DNA of 64,000 nt, from positions 1 through 64,000 of the forward strand of contig JAFQOW010000015.1 in assembly GCA_017412055.1 (NCBI GenBank). Reading direction: 5' to 3'. Below are positions 8,354 to 15,606 of this stretch, in pieces. Positions within the stretch are counted from its first letter, which is position 1; each line of letters begins with the position of its first letter. The notes under the pieces are model-generated. The model saw only the letters and a program-made list of their open reading frames with translations, did not search any database and was not told the origin of the DNA. This stretch comes from Lachnospiraceae bacterium. Its GTDB lineage: Bacteria; Bacillota; Clostridia; Lachnospirales; Lachnospiraceae. A program made the translations under genes and the position numbers.

Positions 8354-10084
8354 ATGTTAAAGGAAATGTTTAAGAAAACCACATATATTTCTATTGAAAG
8401 AAATAAGGCGCTTGGTGATGAAAAAGTAATTCCAGCAGAAGATAAGGTACCAGAGGGACTATGGATGAAATGTGGTAACTGTTCGGAAGCAATATATACA
8501 GCAGATGTGGAGAATAACAACCATGTATGTCCTAAATGTGGATATAATTTTAGACTTGATGCATCCAAACGAATTGAGATGATTCTTGATGAGGGAAGCT
8601 TTGAAGAGTGGAACAATGATTTACAAACAAGTAATCCACTTAATTTCCCTGGTTATATGACTAAGCTTGATGGGGTAAAGGCTAAAACAGGCTTAAATGA
8701 GGCTATAGTTACAGGAAAAGGCAAGATTCATGGTCAGTCAGTTGCTATAGGTGTATGTGATTCTAGATTCCTTATGGGTAGTATGGGTGAGGTAGTAGGA
8801 GAAAAGGTTACAAGACTGGTAGAAACAGCTACTAAGAATGAACTTCCACTTATTATTTTCGCTTGTTCAGGTGGTGCTAGAATGCAAGAGGGAATAGTAT
8901 CTCTTATGCAGATGGCAAAGACTTCACAGGCTATAAAAAGACATAATGATAAAGGACTTTTATATATTTCAGTATTAACAGATCCTACAACAGGTGGTGT
9001 GACAGCAAGCTTTGCAATGCTTGGTGATATTATCCTAGCAGAGCCTGGTGCATTAATCGGTTTTGCAGGTCCTAGAGTAATAGAGCAGACTATTGGTCAG
9101 AAGCTTCCAGAGGGCTTCCAACGTTCAGAGTTCTTGCTTGAAAAGGGACTCATCGATGGAATTGTAAAGAGAAGAGATTTAAGAGAAACTTTAAGTGAAA
9201 TCGTAAGAATGCATACTACAAAAAATGATAGAATCAATACTTATGAGCATTATCTTAAGAAAAATGAGCCTATAGCAAATATACCATTGAAGGATAATTC
9301 GGCAATGGATTGCTGGAGCAAGGTATTGGCTTCCCGTTCAGCTACTCGTCTTACAGCACTTGATTATATTAATGCTATCTTTAAGGATTTTATAGAGCTT
9401 CACGGCGATAGAGCCTTCAGAGATGACGGAGCCATCATTGGCGGCATTGCTACTATTGCAGGTAAGCCTGTCACAGTTATCGGTCAGCAGAAGGGTAAGA
9501 ACACTAAAGAAAATATCGTTAGAAACTTTGGTATGCCATATGCGGAAGGTTATCGAAAGGCATTAAGACTTATGAAGCAGGCGGAGAGATTTAACAGACC
9601 TATTATCTGCTTTGTAGATACGCCTGGTGCATTCTGTGGTATTGAGGCGGAAGAGAGAGGACAGGGCGAGGCTATCGCTAGAAATCTTTACGAAATGTCA
9701 GGCCTTAAAGTTCCAGTACTTACTATCGTTATCGGTGAAGGTGGCAGTGGTGGTGCGCTTGCATTAGCAGTTGGAAATGAAGTATGGATGCTTGAAAATT
9801 CAACATATTCTATACTTTCACCAGAGGGCTTTGCATCTATTCTTTGGAAGGATTCAAAGAGGGCGGCAGAAGCTTCAGAGGTAATGAAGATAACTGCAAA
9901 TGATTTAAAAGAGCTTGGAATTATTGAAAAGATTATTCCAGAACCAAAGCCAGCAAGCGAGGAAAACTTAAGTGATATATCTGGATTTATGAAGGGGTAT
10001 ATTAAGGAGTTTTTAGCACACTATAAGGAAAAAAATGCGGAGGAAATCGTTAACCTTCGTTATGAGAGATTTAGAAGCTTCTAA
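8354..10084 (+). CDS. accDA: Fused acetyl-CoA carboxylase carboxyltransferase, beta-alpha
   Basis: One 576-residue protein replaces the usual separate AccD and AccA. The N-terminal half (about 1-290) is AccD with its zinc finger Cys40, Cys43, Cys59, Cys62 and the [12 protein letters not shown] acyl-CoA site. The C-terminal half (about 300-576) is AccA, with [30 protein letters not shown] and [10 protein letters not shown]. It transfers the carboxyl group from biotin to acetyl-CoA to make malonyl-CoA. There is no internal stop or frameshift. Fusion fixes the subunit ratio at 1:1. Such fusions are known in some bacteria, and here it sits in the normal acc/fab context. Confidence 0.94.
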   Translation: MLKEMFKKTTYISIERNKALGDEKVIPAEDKVPEGLWMKCGNCSEAIYTADVENNNHVCPKCGYNFRLDASKRIEMILDEGSFEEWNNDLQTSNPLNFPGYMTKLDGVKAKTGLNEAIVTGKGKIHGQSVAIGVCDSRFLMGSMGEVVGEKVTRLVETATKNELPLIIFACSGGARMQEGIVSLMQMAKTSQAIKRHNDKGLLYISVLTDPTTGGVTASFAMLGDIILAEPGALIGFAGPRVIEQTIGQKLPEGFQRSEFLLEKGLIDGIVKRRDLRETLSEIVRMHTTKNDRINTYEHYLKKNEPIANIPLKDNSAMDCWSKVLASRSATRLTALDYINAIFKDFIELHGDRAFRDDGAIIGGIATIAGKPVTVIGQQKGKNTKENIVRNFGMPYAEGYRKALRLMKQAERFNRPIICFVDTPGAFCGIEAEERGQGEAIARNLYEMSGLKVPVLTIVIGEGGSGGALALAVGNEVWMLENSTYSILSPEGFASILWKDSKRAAEASEVMKITANDLKELGIIEKIIPEPKPASEENLSDISGFMKGYIKEFLAHYKEKNAEEIVNLRYERFRSF

Positions 10085-10132
10085 TTTTAGTTATTTAGTA
10101 TGCTATGGAAAGCTTGGAAAGGTAAAATAAAT

Positions 10133-11188
10133 ATGGAGTTTAAACCTTTAAACATAGACGGACTTATTGCGAAATATCCTATTGTACAAGGTGGAATGGG
10201 AGTAGGTATAAGCCTTGATAGATTAGCAGGAAATGTGGCTTTAGCAGGTGGGGTAGGTATCATATCCACGGCACAGATTGGTTTTAGGGAGCCAGGGTAC
10301 GATGAGAAACCGCTTGAAACAAATCTTTCTGCGATTAAGAAATATATTGATAGAGCAAGAGAAATTGCTAAGGGTGGCATAATAGGTGTAAATATAATGG
10401 TTGCCACAAGGTATTATGAGGAATATGTAAAGGCAGCAGTTAAGGCAGGTGTAGACTTGATAGTGTCGGGAGCTGGATTACCAACTATGTTGCCAGAGCT
10501 AGTTAAGAATACAAAAACAAAGATTGCTCCGATTGTGTCTTCTGTAAAATCAGCAAAGGTTATATGTAAACTTTGGGATAGACATTATAGTAAATCACCA
10601 GATATGGTAGTAATAGAGGGACCTAAGGCTGGTGGACATTTAGGATTTTCTAAGGATGAAGTAGAAAATATCACAGATGAGGAATATGATAAGGAAATAG
10701 TAGCAATTAAGCAGGTTGTAGACGAATATGCAGATAAGTATTCAAAGTATATTCCTGTTATATTTGGTGGCGGTGTATATGATAAAAATGATGTAGAACA
10801 TTATATGGGCTTGGGAATAGATGGAGTTCAGATGGGAACGCGTTTTGTCACTACATATGAGTGTGATGCGCCAGATGAATATAAGCAGGCTTATATCAAT
10901 GCTAAGAAAGAAGATATAAGAATAGTTAAGAGTCCGGTGGGAATGCCTGGAAGAGCTATTTACAATGAGTTTATGGAAAAGTCTGAGACAGAGACTTTCA
11001 AGCTTAAGAGGTGTCATCAATGTATAGCAACATGTAAGGGTAAGGATATACCTTATTGTATAACGGATGCGCTTGTGAATGCGGCAAATGGAGATGTAGA
11101 TGAAGCGTTGCTTTTTTGTGGTGAGAAAGCATATAAGGCTACAAAGCTTGAACATGTAAGTGATATATTTAAAGAGATAGTAGGATAA
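10133..11188 (+). CDS. fabK: FMN-dependent enoyl-ACP reductase, FabK-like
   Basis: A TIM-barrel flavoprotein of the FabK / nitronate monooxygenase superfamily. It has PIVQGGMGVGIS near the N-terminus, GAGLP, EGPKAGGH and IFGGGVY for FMN binding. As no FabI or FabL is in the operon, the last step of elongation is probably done here. ATG 10133 is chosen for the GGAAAGG upstream; an earlier ATG would add 11 odd residues. At 351 residues it is about 35 longer than FabK of streptococci: the C-terminus has a cysteine-rich segment (CHQCIATCKGK...YC) followed by a helical tail. Nitronate monooxygenase activity is the alternative. Confidence 0.75.
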   Translation: MEFKPLNIDGLIAKYPIVQGGMGVGISLDRLAGNVALAGGVGIISTAQIGFREPGYDEKPLETNLSAIKKYIDRAREIAKGGIIGVNIMVATRYYEEYVKAAVKAGVDLIVSGAGLPTMLPELVKNTKTKIAPIVSSVKSAKVICKLWDRHYSKSPDMVVIEGPKAGGHLGFSKDEVENITDEEYDKEIVAIKQVVDEYADKYSKYIPVIFGGGVYDKNDVEHYMGLGIDGVQMGTRFVTTYECDAPDEYKQAYINAKKEDIRIVKSPVGMPGRAIYNEFMEKSETETFKLKRCHQCIATCKGKDIPYCITDALVNAANGDVDEALLFCGEKAYKATKLEHVSDIFKEIVG

Positions 11189-11209
11189 GGCTTTTGATAA
11201 AAATTAAAG

Positions 11210-11246
11210 GGAACTTTACATTGTAAAAGTAGAGTTTCTTTTTTTA
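11210..11246 (+). terminator. Terminator of the fatty-acid operon
   Basis: GAACTTTACATTGTAAAAGTAGAGTTTC folds into an imperfect stem-loop and is followed by TTTTTTT. It lies about 20 bp after the fabK-like gene. Confidence 0.65.
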
Positions 11247-11290
11247 TTGTGCTATACTAAGGTATAATTTTTTTTTAGGAGGATAAAGGT

Positions 11291-12076
11291 ATGGCGGATA
11301 CATATTGTGGTAAAACATGCGGCCAATGCATAAAAAAACAAAATGATGAGTGTGTGGGATGTGTAACTGAAAATTTTGGTGGAAAGAGTGAAGAATGCGA
11401 AGTGGCAAGATGTTGTAAGAGCCTGCATCACAGCTCTTGCTATAAGTGTGGTACAAGGGGAACCTGTTTGAATTATCACGCAGTAAAAACACCTAATGCA
11501 TTATTTCTTAGTAGATGGATAGGAATACTATTTGTTATTATGATAGCAAGCGTTATAGCATCATTCTTAACATTAGATATGACATTGGAAGTGATGCCTG
11601 GACTAGCGGTACCAGGATTTATATTAAGTGTTGTGTTATCAGTTTTTTATGCAGTAGTTCTATTGGTTATGTCTAGGACAAATCATAGCTACCAGCTTGC
11701 TGGAGTTTGCTGGATAATAGGGCAAGTGTTACTTGTTATCGGTTTTGTCATAGGTCAAGATAGTGTAGGGGCTTATGTGTTAAAAATATTCTCACTTATC
11801 GCAGGACTAATTGCAGCATATAACGAGTTCGATGCTCATGCAAACGTATTAAATGATGTAGCTGAAGAACTAGTTGATAAGTGGAGAAGTTTATGGAATA
11901 TTACAATTTGTGCAAGATTAGCTATGATATGTGGAGTAGGATTATTATTTATGATGCTGGATATAGGTGTATATCTTATTTTATTTGCAAGTATAGGAAT
12001 GATAGTAGCGGATGTACTTAAGTTTGTATATTTATATAAGTCATTTAAAGCTTTTAAAAGAATTAGTGGAAGATAA
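11291..12076 (+). CDS. Cysteine-rich, multi-spanning membrane protein
   Basis: Unknown function. Residues 1-60 contain about twelve cysteines in CGxTCGQC, CxGC, RCC, CxKCG patterns, as in small zinc-binding DUF3795-like domains. Residues about 75-255 form five or six hydrophobic membrane segments. So a cytoplasmic zinc-binding head is joined to a membrane part. AGGAGGATAAAGGT precedes the ATG. It follows the operon terminator, so it has its own transcription unit, perhaps with the small membrane gene at 12158. Confidence 0.6.
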   Translation: MADTYCGKTCGQCIKKQNDECVGCVTENFGGKSEECEVARCCKSLHHSSCYKCGTRGTCLNYHAVKTPNALFLSRWIGILFVIMIASVIASFLTLDMTLEVMPGLAVPGFILSVVLSVFYAVVLLVMSRTNHSYQLAGVCWIIGQVLLVIGFVIGQDSVGAYVLKIFSLIAGLIAAYNEFDAHANVLNDVAEELVDKWRSLWNITICARLAMICGVGLLFMMLDIGVYLILFASIGMIVADVLKFVYLYKSFKAFKRISGR

Positions 12077-12157
12077 GGATTAAGGAAGCAGAGGTGTAGA
12101 GTCGTTGTTTCTTTAATGTATTCTATTAAATAATTGATTTATTGGAGGAATATAGTA

Positions 12158-12457
12158 ATGAAGACAATGTTGTTATTTGTGTTTGTAGCGATATTAGTTT
12201 TATTTATAGTTGGAATTGTAGTTAGTGTTCGACGAAAAGATAAAAAGTTGTGGCTAGGATTATTTTTGGCAGAGTTTGTTATGATTTTTGTAGCTAGAGG
12301 ATTAATGAATTATTATGATAATTTGCCTGGGACTGATAATTGGATGCCAGGTTTTACTTATTTAGGAGAATATATTTTTTGTTATGCAGCATCGTGGGCA
12401 TATGGCATATTACTTGGAGTGTCTGTAATATGTTATTTTGTAACAAAAAAGAAGTGA
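12158..12457 (+). CDS. Small membrane protein, unknown
   Basis: A 99-residue protein with a hydrophobic N-terminal segment (about 3-25), a second around residues 32-50 and a third near the C-terminus (about 70-95), ending in KKK. ATG 12158 is preceded by TTGGAGGAA; an upstream in-frame ATG has no ribosome binding site. No family is recognised. It lies 80 bp behind the cysteine-rich membrane protein. Confidence 0.55.
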   Translation: MKTMLLFVFVAILVLFIVGIVVSVRRKDKKLWLGLFLAEFVMIFVARGLMNYYDNLPGTDNWMPGFTYLGEYIFCYAASWAYGILLGVSVICYFVTKKK

Positions 12458-12535
12458 TACATATTTTATGAAAAATTATCAGCTATGTTATACATCACTG
12501 TGGACGTAGAGTAGAAAATGGAAAACGTATGCATA

Positions 12536-12564
12536 TTGACATAAGGAAGGCTTGGTGGTAATAT
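12536..12564 (+). promoter_or_regulatory. Promoter of antitoxin RNA
   Basis: TTGACA (12536-12541), a 17-bp spacer and TAATAT (12559-12564) make a near-consensus promoter. No ORF follows; instead the terminator hairpin is reached after about 50 bp, as expected for a small RNA. Confidence 0.7.
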
Positions 12565-12570
12565 AAATAT

Positions 12571-12660
12571 AGAAAAGGTACTACCGATAGACGGTTAGTC
12601 CTGATTAATTGTTAGCTAAAAATAACCGCCAAGTTTTGCAGGACCGGGCGGTTATTTTTG
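12571..12660 (+). ncRNA. Putative type I antitoxin RNA
   Basis: A predicted RNA of about 90 nt runs from the promoter at 12536 to the hairpin at 12618-12659. It is convergent with the small toxin gene and overlaps its 3' end. Its first part (GGTACTACC...CGGTTAGTCCT, 12577-12602) is almost the same as the predicted 5' end of the toxin mRNA (12853 back to 12823). This convergent design with a shared terminator resembles the par/Fst class of type I systems. The RNA itself is inferred from promoter and terminator. Confidence 0.6.
12618..12659. terminator. Bidirectional terminator of the toxin-antitoxin pair
   Basis: AAAAATAACCGCC (12618-12630) pairs perfectly with GGCGGTTATTTTT (12647-12659), giving T-runs on both strands. 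It ends the plus-strand RNA and the minus-strand toxin mRNA. The toxin stop codon lies inside the stem. Confidence 0.85.
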
Positions 12661-12750
12661 TGTTTTGCTATTGCGACCAAGCGAATAACCAAGACTAAAA
12701 CAAGTCAAACATAAACTGATAACAGCAATTAAGCCTTCGATGGTTAACAT
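12652..12750 (-). CDS. Type I toxin, small holin-like membrane peptide
   Basis: A 32-residue peptide begins MLTIEGLIAVISLCLTCFSL and ends in the charged tail GRNSKTQK. One membrane helix (about residues 5-24) with a short basic tail fits the holin-like toxin family (TxpA/BsrG/Fst type), which depolarises or damages the membrane. The ribosome binding site AAGGAGGGG is very strong. A long 5' UTR of about 100 nt with several hairpins (for example AGTCCT...AGGACT and GGAGG...CCTCC) could hide this site, as in known type I toxins. It is too short for ordinary gene callers. The toxic effect is inferred from family and layout. Confidence 0.75.
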   Translation of the reverse strand: MLTIEGLIAVISLCLTCFSLGYSLGRNSKTQK

Positions 12751-12860
12751 ACGCAACCCCTCCTTTTCAAAGATTTCTGTAAACAGATTTCTATGTAATC
12801 GGAGGTCACAGTCCTCCGTAGAAGGACTAACCGCCTACCGTTATGGTAGCACCCAGACAT

Positions 12861-12889
12861 ATTATAACAAACATATGTTTGCTGCGCAA
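12861..12889 (-). promoter_or_regulatory. Promoter of toxin mRNA
   Basis: On the minus strand TTGCGC (12889-12884), a 17-bp spacer and TATAAT (12866-12861) form a good promoter about 110 bp upstream of the toxin ATG. The transcript would start near 12854, just at the repeat shared with the antitoxin RNA. Confidence 0.65.
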
Positions 12890-12907
12890 GTTTTTTATAT
12901 TGGATGA

Positions 12908-13024
12908 TATATTATTACCGATGTTATTTCGGAAGATGGCTGGCATCTTGGATGGGATGGCAGTAAGATAGATGATGTTGTAGAGAAGATAATTGATATG
13001 ATTGCGGGTAGAGAGAATAAGTAG
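12908..13024 (+). pseudogene. 3' remnant of an unknown gene
   Basis: An open stretch of 38 codons without a start reads YIITDVISEDGWHLGWDG and on to a stop at 13022. Its composition is protein-like (Trp, Gly, an amphipathic helix at the end). A stop codon lies directly before it, and the toxin-antitoxin locus abuts it, so the 5' part seems lost. The family is not recognised. Confidence 0.4.
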
Positions 13025-13050
13025 AATACCTATTGTGAGGAGAAGAAAAT

Positions 13051-13485
13051 ATGATGGAATATATTAATATTTTTGGAGCTGTATTTATGGTTATAATCAT
13101 GATTCCAAACATTATTTATGGAATTAAATGTAAAGATGGTTTTATAAATAAATGGAATAACAAGACTGTAGAAATTGTAGAGCAGATAGGACGATTTGGA
13201 TGCTTTGGATTTATGGTTGTTAATATCCCTGGATGTTCATTTGGATGGTGGTATGATGAGGCATTTGCAGTATATCTTATAGCGAACGCGGTATTAGTTA
13301 TTTTATATTGTATAATTTGGGCAATCTGTTTTTGGAAAAATACGATTTTTAAGGCGTTAGCATTATCTATTATTCCTTCTGTAGTTTTCTTATTTAGTGG
13401 AATTATGAGCAGGTCAATACTGTTGATTGTCTCTGCAATATTGTTTGCACCTGCACATATATTAATTTCGTACAAAAATGTATAG
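13051..13485 (+). CDS. Four-helix membrane protein, unknown
   Basis: 144 residues with four hydrophobic segments (about 5-25, 48-65, 68-95 and 105-140). The start has GAGGAGAAG upstream, and ATG 13051 or 13054 may be used. No catalytic motif is seen and no family is recognised. It follows a gene remnant and stands in a region of small membrane genes between two operons. The downstream 190 bp contain no gene that I can support. Confidence 0.5.
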   Translation: MMEYINIFGAVFMVIIMIPNIIYGIKCKDGFINKWNNKTVEIVEQIGRFGCFGFMVVNIPGCSFGWWYDEAFAVYLIANAVLVILYCIIWAICFWKNTIFKALALSIIPSVVFLFSGIMSRSILLIVSAILFAPAHILISYKNV

Positions 13486-13674
13486 ATATGAAAAAGAAAT
13501 AGCAGATTTTAGAGATGCTTATTAAAGGAAAAATAAGAGAAGATTTACCGCTTTGTTTGCGCTTGATACGAATCGTGTCATGCATGTGACAGAGCGTTTC
13601 TTTATGTTTTTTATGTCCTTAATTATATTTAAACTTGCCTATGGGCAAAATTTGAAAGTTTAATCGTAGCTGCG

Positions 13675-14370
13675 TTGCAACTGCAATTTAGTGAAAGGAC
13701 AAAAAACAATGAAAGAAAATGGAAAAAAATATTAATTTTAGGAAGCTTATTTATCGTGGCATTTACTATTTGGACATTGCTGATTCAGACGATTGATGTG
13801 AAGTCAACAGGTATTAATGGGACAGATATAGGTTTTTCAACAGTCAATAATTGGTTTCACAAATTGACAGGCGTGCATATGTCACTTTATGTAATTACCG
13901 ACTGGTTAGGCCTTGTACCGATATTTGTGTGTATGATATTTGGTTTCATCGGATTAATACAGTTGATTAAAAGAAGAAGTCTTTTTAAAGTGGACAAAGA
14001 TATTATTTTTTTAGGTGTTTATTATATTGTTGTGATATTTGGCTATCTTATTTTTGAGATGATACCTATCAATTATAGACCAATTCTTATTGAAGGATTT
14101 TTAGAGGCTTCATATCCATCTTCAACTACGCTTTTAGTTCTTTGTGTAATGCCAACACTTATTGAACAGACAAGCCGTAGATTATGTAATGAGAGTGCAA
14201 AGAAAGTGGTTATGATGTTTAGTGTTTGCTTTTCTGGTTTTATGGTATTAGGAAGGCTAGTTTCAGGCGTTCATTGGTTGACAGATATTATAGGTTCTAT
14301 TATGCTTAGTGTAGGTTTGTTTTGTATTTATAAAGCAGTAGTTTCATTGCTTTGTAAAGAGGAAAGTTAG
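13675..14370 (+). CDS. PAP2-family membrane phosphatase
   Basis: An integral membrane phosphatase of the PAP2 superfamily, which removes phosphate from lipid phosphates such as undecaprenyl or phosphatidic acid pyrophosphate. It shows the three-part signature in variant form: NYRP, YPSSTT and GRLVSGVHWLTD, with about six membrane segments. The start is uncertain. The TTG at 13675 has no ribosome binding site, whereas ATG 13709 has GAAAGGA upstream but is one base out of frame. Adding one A to the A7 run at 13723-13729 would join them as MKENGKKILILG. This may be a frameshift mutation, a sequence error or slippage. The XRE regulator gene follows after 13 bp. Confidence 0.7.
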   Translation: MQLQFSERTKNNERKWKKILILGSLFIVAFTIWTLLIQTIDVKSTGINGTDIGFSTVNNWFHKLTGVHMSLYVITDWLGLVPIFVCMIFGFIGLIQLIKRRSLFKVDKDIIFLGVYYIVVIFGYLIFEMIPINYRPILIEGFLEASYPSSTTLLVLCVMPTLIEQTSRRLCNESAKKVVMMFSVCFSGFMVLGRLVSGVHWLTDIIGSIMLSVGLFCIYKAVVSLLCKEES

Positions 14371-14383
14371 GTGGAGGTTTGTT

Positions 14384-14986
14384 ATGGAATTTCATGAAAA
14401 ACTTCAGGAATTAAGAAAAAGTAAGGGATTTACGCAGGAAGAATTAGCAGAAAGTTTATATGTATCTAGAACTGCTATATCTAAATGGGAGTCAGGAAGA
14501 GGGTATCCAAGTATAGATTCTTTAAAAGAGATATCGAAATTTTTCGGTATAACAATTGATGAGTTATTATCTACAGAAAAATTACTTTCTATAGCTGAAA
14601 GAGAAAATGAAGAAAACCTACGCAATATATGTGATATGTTGTTTGGTTTGTTGGATATAAGTTCTTTTATTTTAATTGTTTTACCGCTATATCCCAATAT
14701 GGTAGATGAAATTATATATTCGGTAAATTTGCTCGAATATACTCAGACGACATTCTTGAATCGATTGGTATATTGGGCTATGTTTATTTTGCTTATAGTA
14801 GTTGGAAGTATAAAAGTATTATTAACAAAATTTACAAATGAAAAATGTAATCGTATAGTAACAGCGTTTTCAATGGTGCTAAGTATTTTGCTGGTGTTGT
14901 TTTTTGCAATTACAAGAGAAGTCTATGCTTTGGTTGTGGTATTTTTGTTGTTGGTAATTAAAGGTATATTGGTTTTGAGATATTAG
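14384..14986 (+). CDS. XRE-family regulator with membrane domain
   Basis: Residues 1-65 form a helix-turn-helix of the XRE/Cro type (KSKGFTQEELAESLYVSRTAISKWESGRGYPS). The remaining 135 residues contain about four membrane helices (roughly 90-108, 128-146, 155-172, 178-198). This is a membrane-tethered repressor layout that is common in Firmicutes, often controlling its neighbour. GTGGAGG precedes the ATG. It overlaps functionally with the PAP2 gene just upstream and probably regulates it. The ligand is unknown. Confidence 0.8.
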   Translation: MEFHEKLQELRKSKGFTQEELAESLYVSRTAISKWESGRGYPSIDSLKEISKFFGITIDELLSTEKLLSIAERENEENLRNICDMLFGLLDISSFILIVLPLYPNMVDEIIYSVNLLEYTQTTFLNRLVYWAMFILLIVVGSIKVLLTKFTNEKCNRIVTAFSMVLSILLVLFFAITREVYALVVVFLLLVIKGILVLRY

Positions 14987-15070
14987 AAAAGTGCATAAAA
15001 TACCCTGTGTACTGTTGGATAAAATAGTGTAATTGTCTTTGAATGAAGGAACGAATAATGAAAACATGAT

Positions 15071-15196
15071 TTCACAAATGAAAGTAAAACAAACTTTAGG
15101 GTGTTTCCTGTAGAAGTAAAGTCTTCAAAGAACTTTATGATAGATGGAGATGTGGTGAAGATTCCACTTTACATGTTTGATATTGTGTTTAAGTAA
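15071..15196 (+). pseudogene. C-terminal remnant, DUF4143-type ATPase
   Basis: An open stretch of 41 codons reads FRVFPVEVKSSKNF, then IPLYMFDIVFK and a stop at 15194. P(I/V)EVKSSKN and a terminal LPLYM-like segment are typical of the C-terminus of AAA ATPases with a DUF4143 domain, but the residues normally between them are missing. So it looks like a remnant with an internal deletion. The parent family is judged by eye only. Confidence 0.4.
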
Positions 15197-15268
15197 TAGA
15201 GAGAGTGACGAGAATAAAAATCTGCTAAAGGTGTTCTATATTTTATAAAAATTAAGATAAAAAAGTAG

Positions 15269-15297
15269 TTGACTTTGATGATTTAAAGTGATATATT
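15269..15297 (+). promoter_or_regulatory. Promoter of the aromatic operon
   Basis: TTGACT (15269-15274), a 17-bp spacer and TATATT (15292-15297) stand 34 bp before the leader-peptide ATG. This makes the leader RNA start near 15304. Confidence 0.75.
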
Positions 15298-15330
15298 ACA
15301 AGTATTAAATCACAAAGGAGGTAGCAAAAA

Positions 15331-15405
15331 ATGAATAAATTTTATTTTTATTATTATTACTTTTTTAATATGGGCTGCCCGTCTTTTGTGAGTATCAAAG
15401 GTTAA
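15331..15405 (+). CDS. Phe/Tyr-rich leader peptide of the aro attenuator
   Basis: A 24-residue peptide starts MNKFYFYYYYFFNMG: five Tyr and four Phe among the first twelve codons. CAAAGGAGGTAGC is a strong ribosome binding site. It precedes DAHP synthase and prephenate dehydrogenase genes, whose products lead to Tyr and Phe. Ribosome stalling at these codons when charged tRNA-Tyr or tRNA-Phe is scarce would favour an antiterminator. It is the classical transcription-attenuation arrangement, as with pheA or trp leaders in enteric bacteria. Such a leader is less usual in Firmicutes, where T-boxes or TRAP are more common. Confidence 0.85.
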   Translation: MNKFYFYYYYFFNMGCPSFVSIKG

Positions 15406-15480
15406 ACACTTTGAAATCAATAGAACGGACAGTCCGCATTCGATATGCTTTTTTAGGCATAGAAGGGTGCGGATTTTTTA
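15373..15480 (+). terminator. aro attenuator: antiterminator and terminator
   Basis: TCCGCATTC (15433-15441) pairs with GGGTGCGGA (15465-15473), helped by an inner ATGC/GCAT stem, and is followed by TTTTTT: a Rho-independent terminator. Upstream, GGGCTGCCCGT (from 15373, in the leader ORF) pairs with ACGGACAGTCC (15425-15435), which shares TCC with the terminator stem. The two folds exclude each other at that point. The ribosome position on the Phe/Tyr codons would decide which forms. Confidence 0.75.
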
Positions 15481-15565
15481 TTTAGAAAAGTTCAACGAAC
15501 TTTTCTAAATAAAAAATCCAGTGTAGGATTGTGAGAGTGCGAAGCACGTAACAATCCGTGGGATT
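15480..15565. repeat. Palindromes after the aro attenuator
   Basis: ATTTAGAAAAGTTC (15480-15493) and GAACTTTTCTAAAT (15497-15510) form a perfect 14-bp stem with a 3-nt loop. A second nested palindrome follows: GGATTGT...ACAATCC with inner GTGC-GAA-GCAC (about 15526-15558). No gene is seen. A similar palindrome lies at the same place behind the leuS T-box terminator. Confidence 0.7.
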
Positions 15566-15606
15566 TGTATAAATGTCCTATAAAAAAAGAAATGAGGTAG
15601 AAAACA

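Noticed and set aside
12924-13112. Small minus-strand ORF
   Set aside because: It overlaps the start of the membrane protein gene and the remnant before it, with no ribosome binding site.
13486-13674. Minus-strand fragment HDTIRIKRKQSGKSS as a gene remnant
   Set aside because: Too short and without recognisable motif; no start or duplicate was found.
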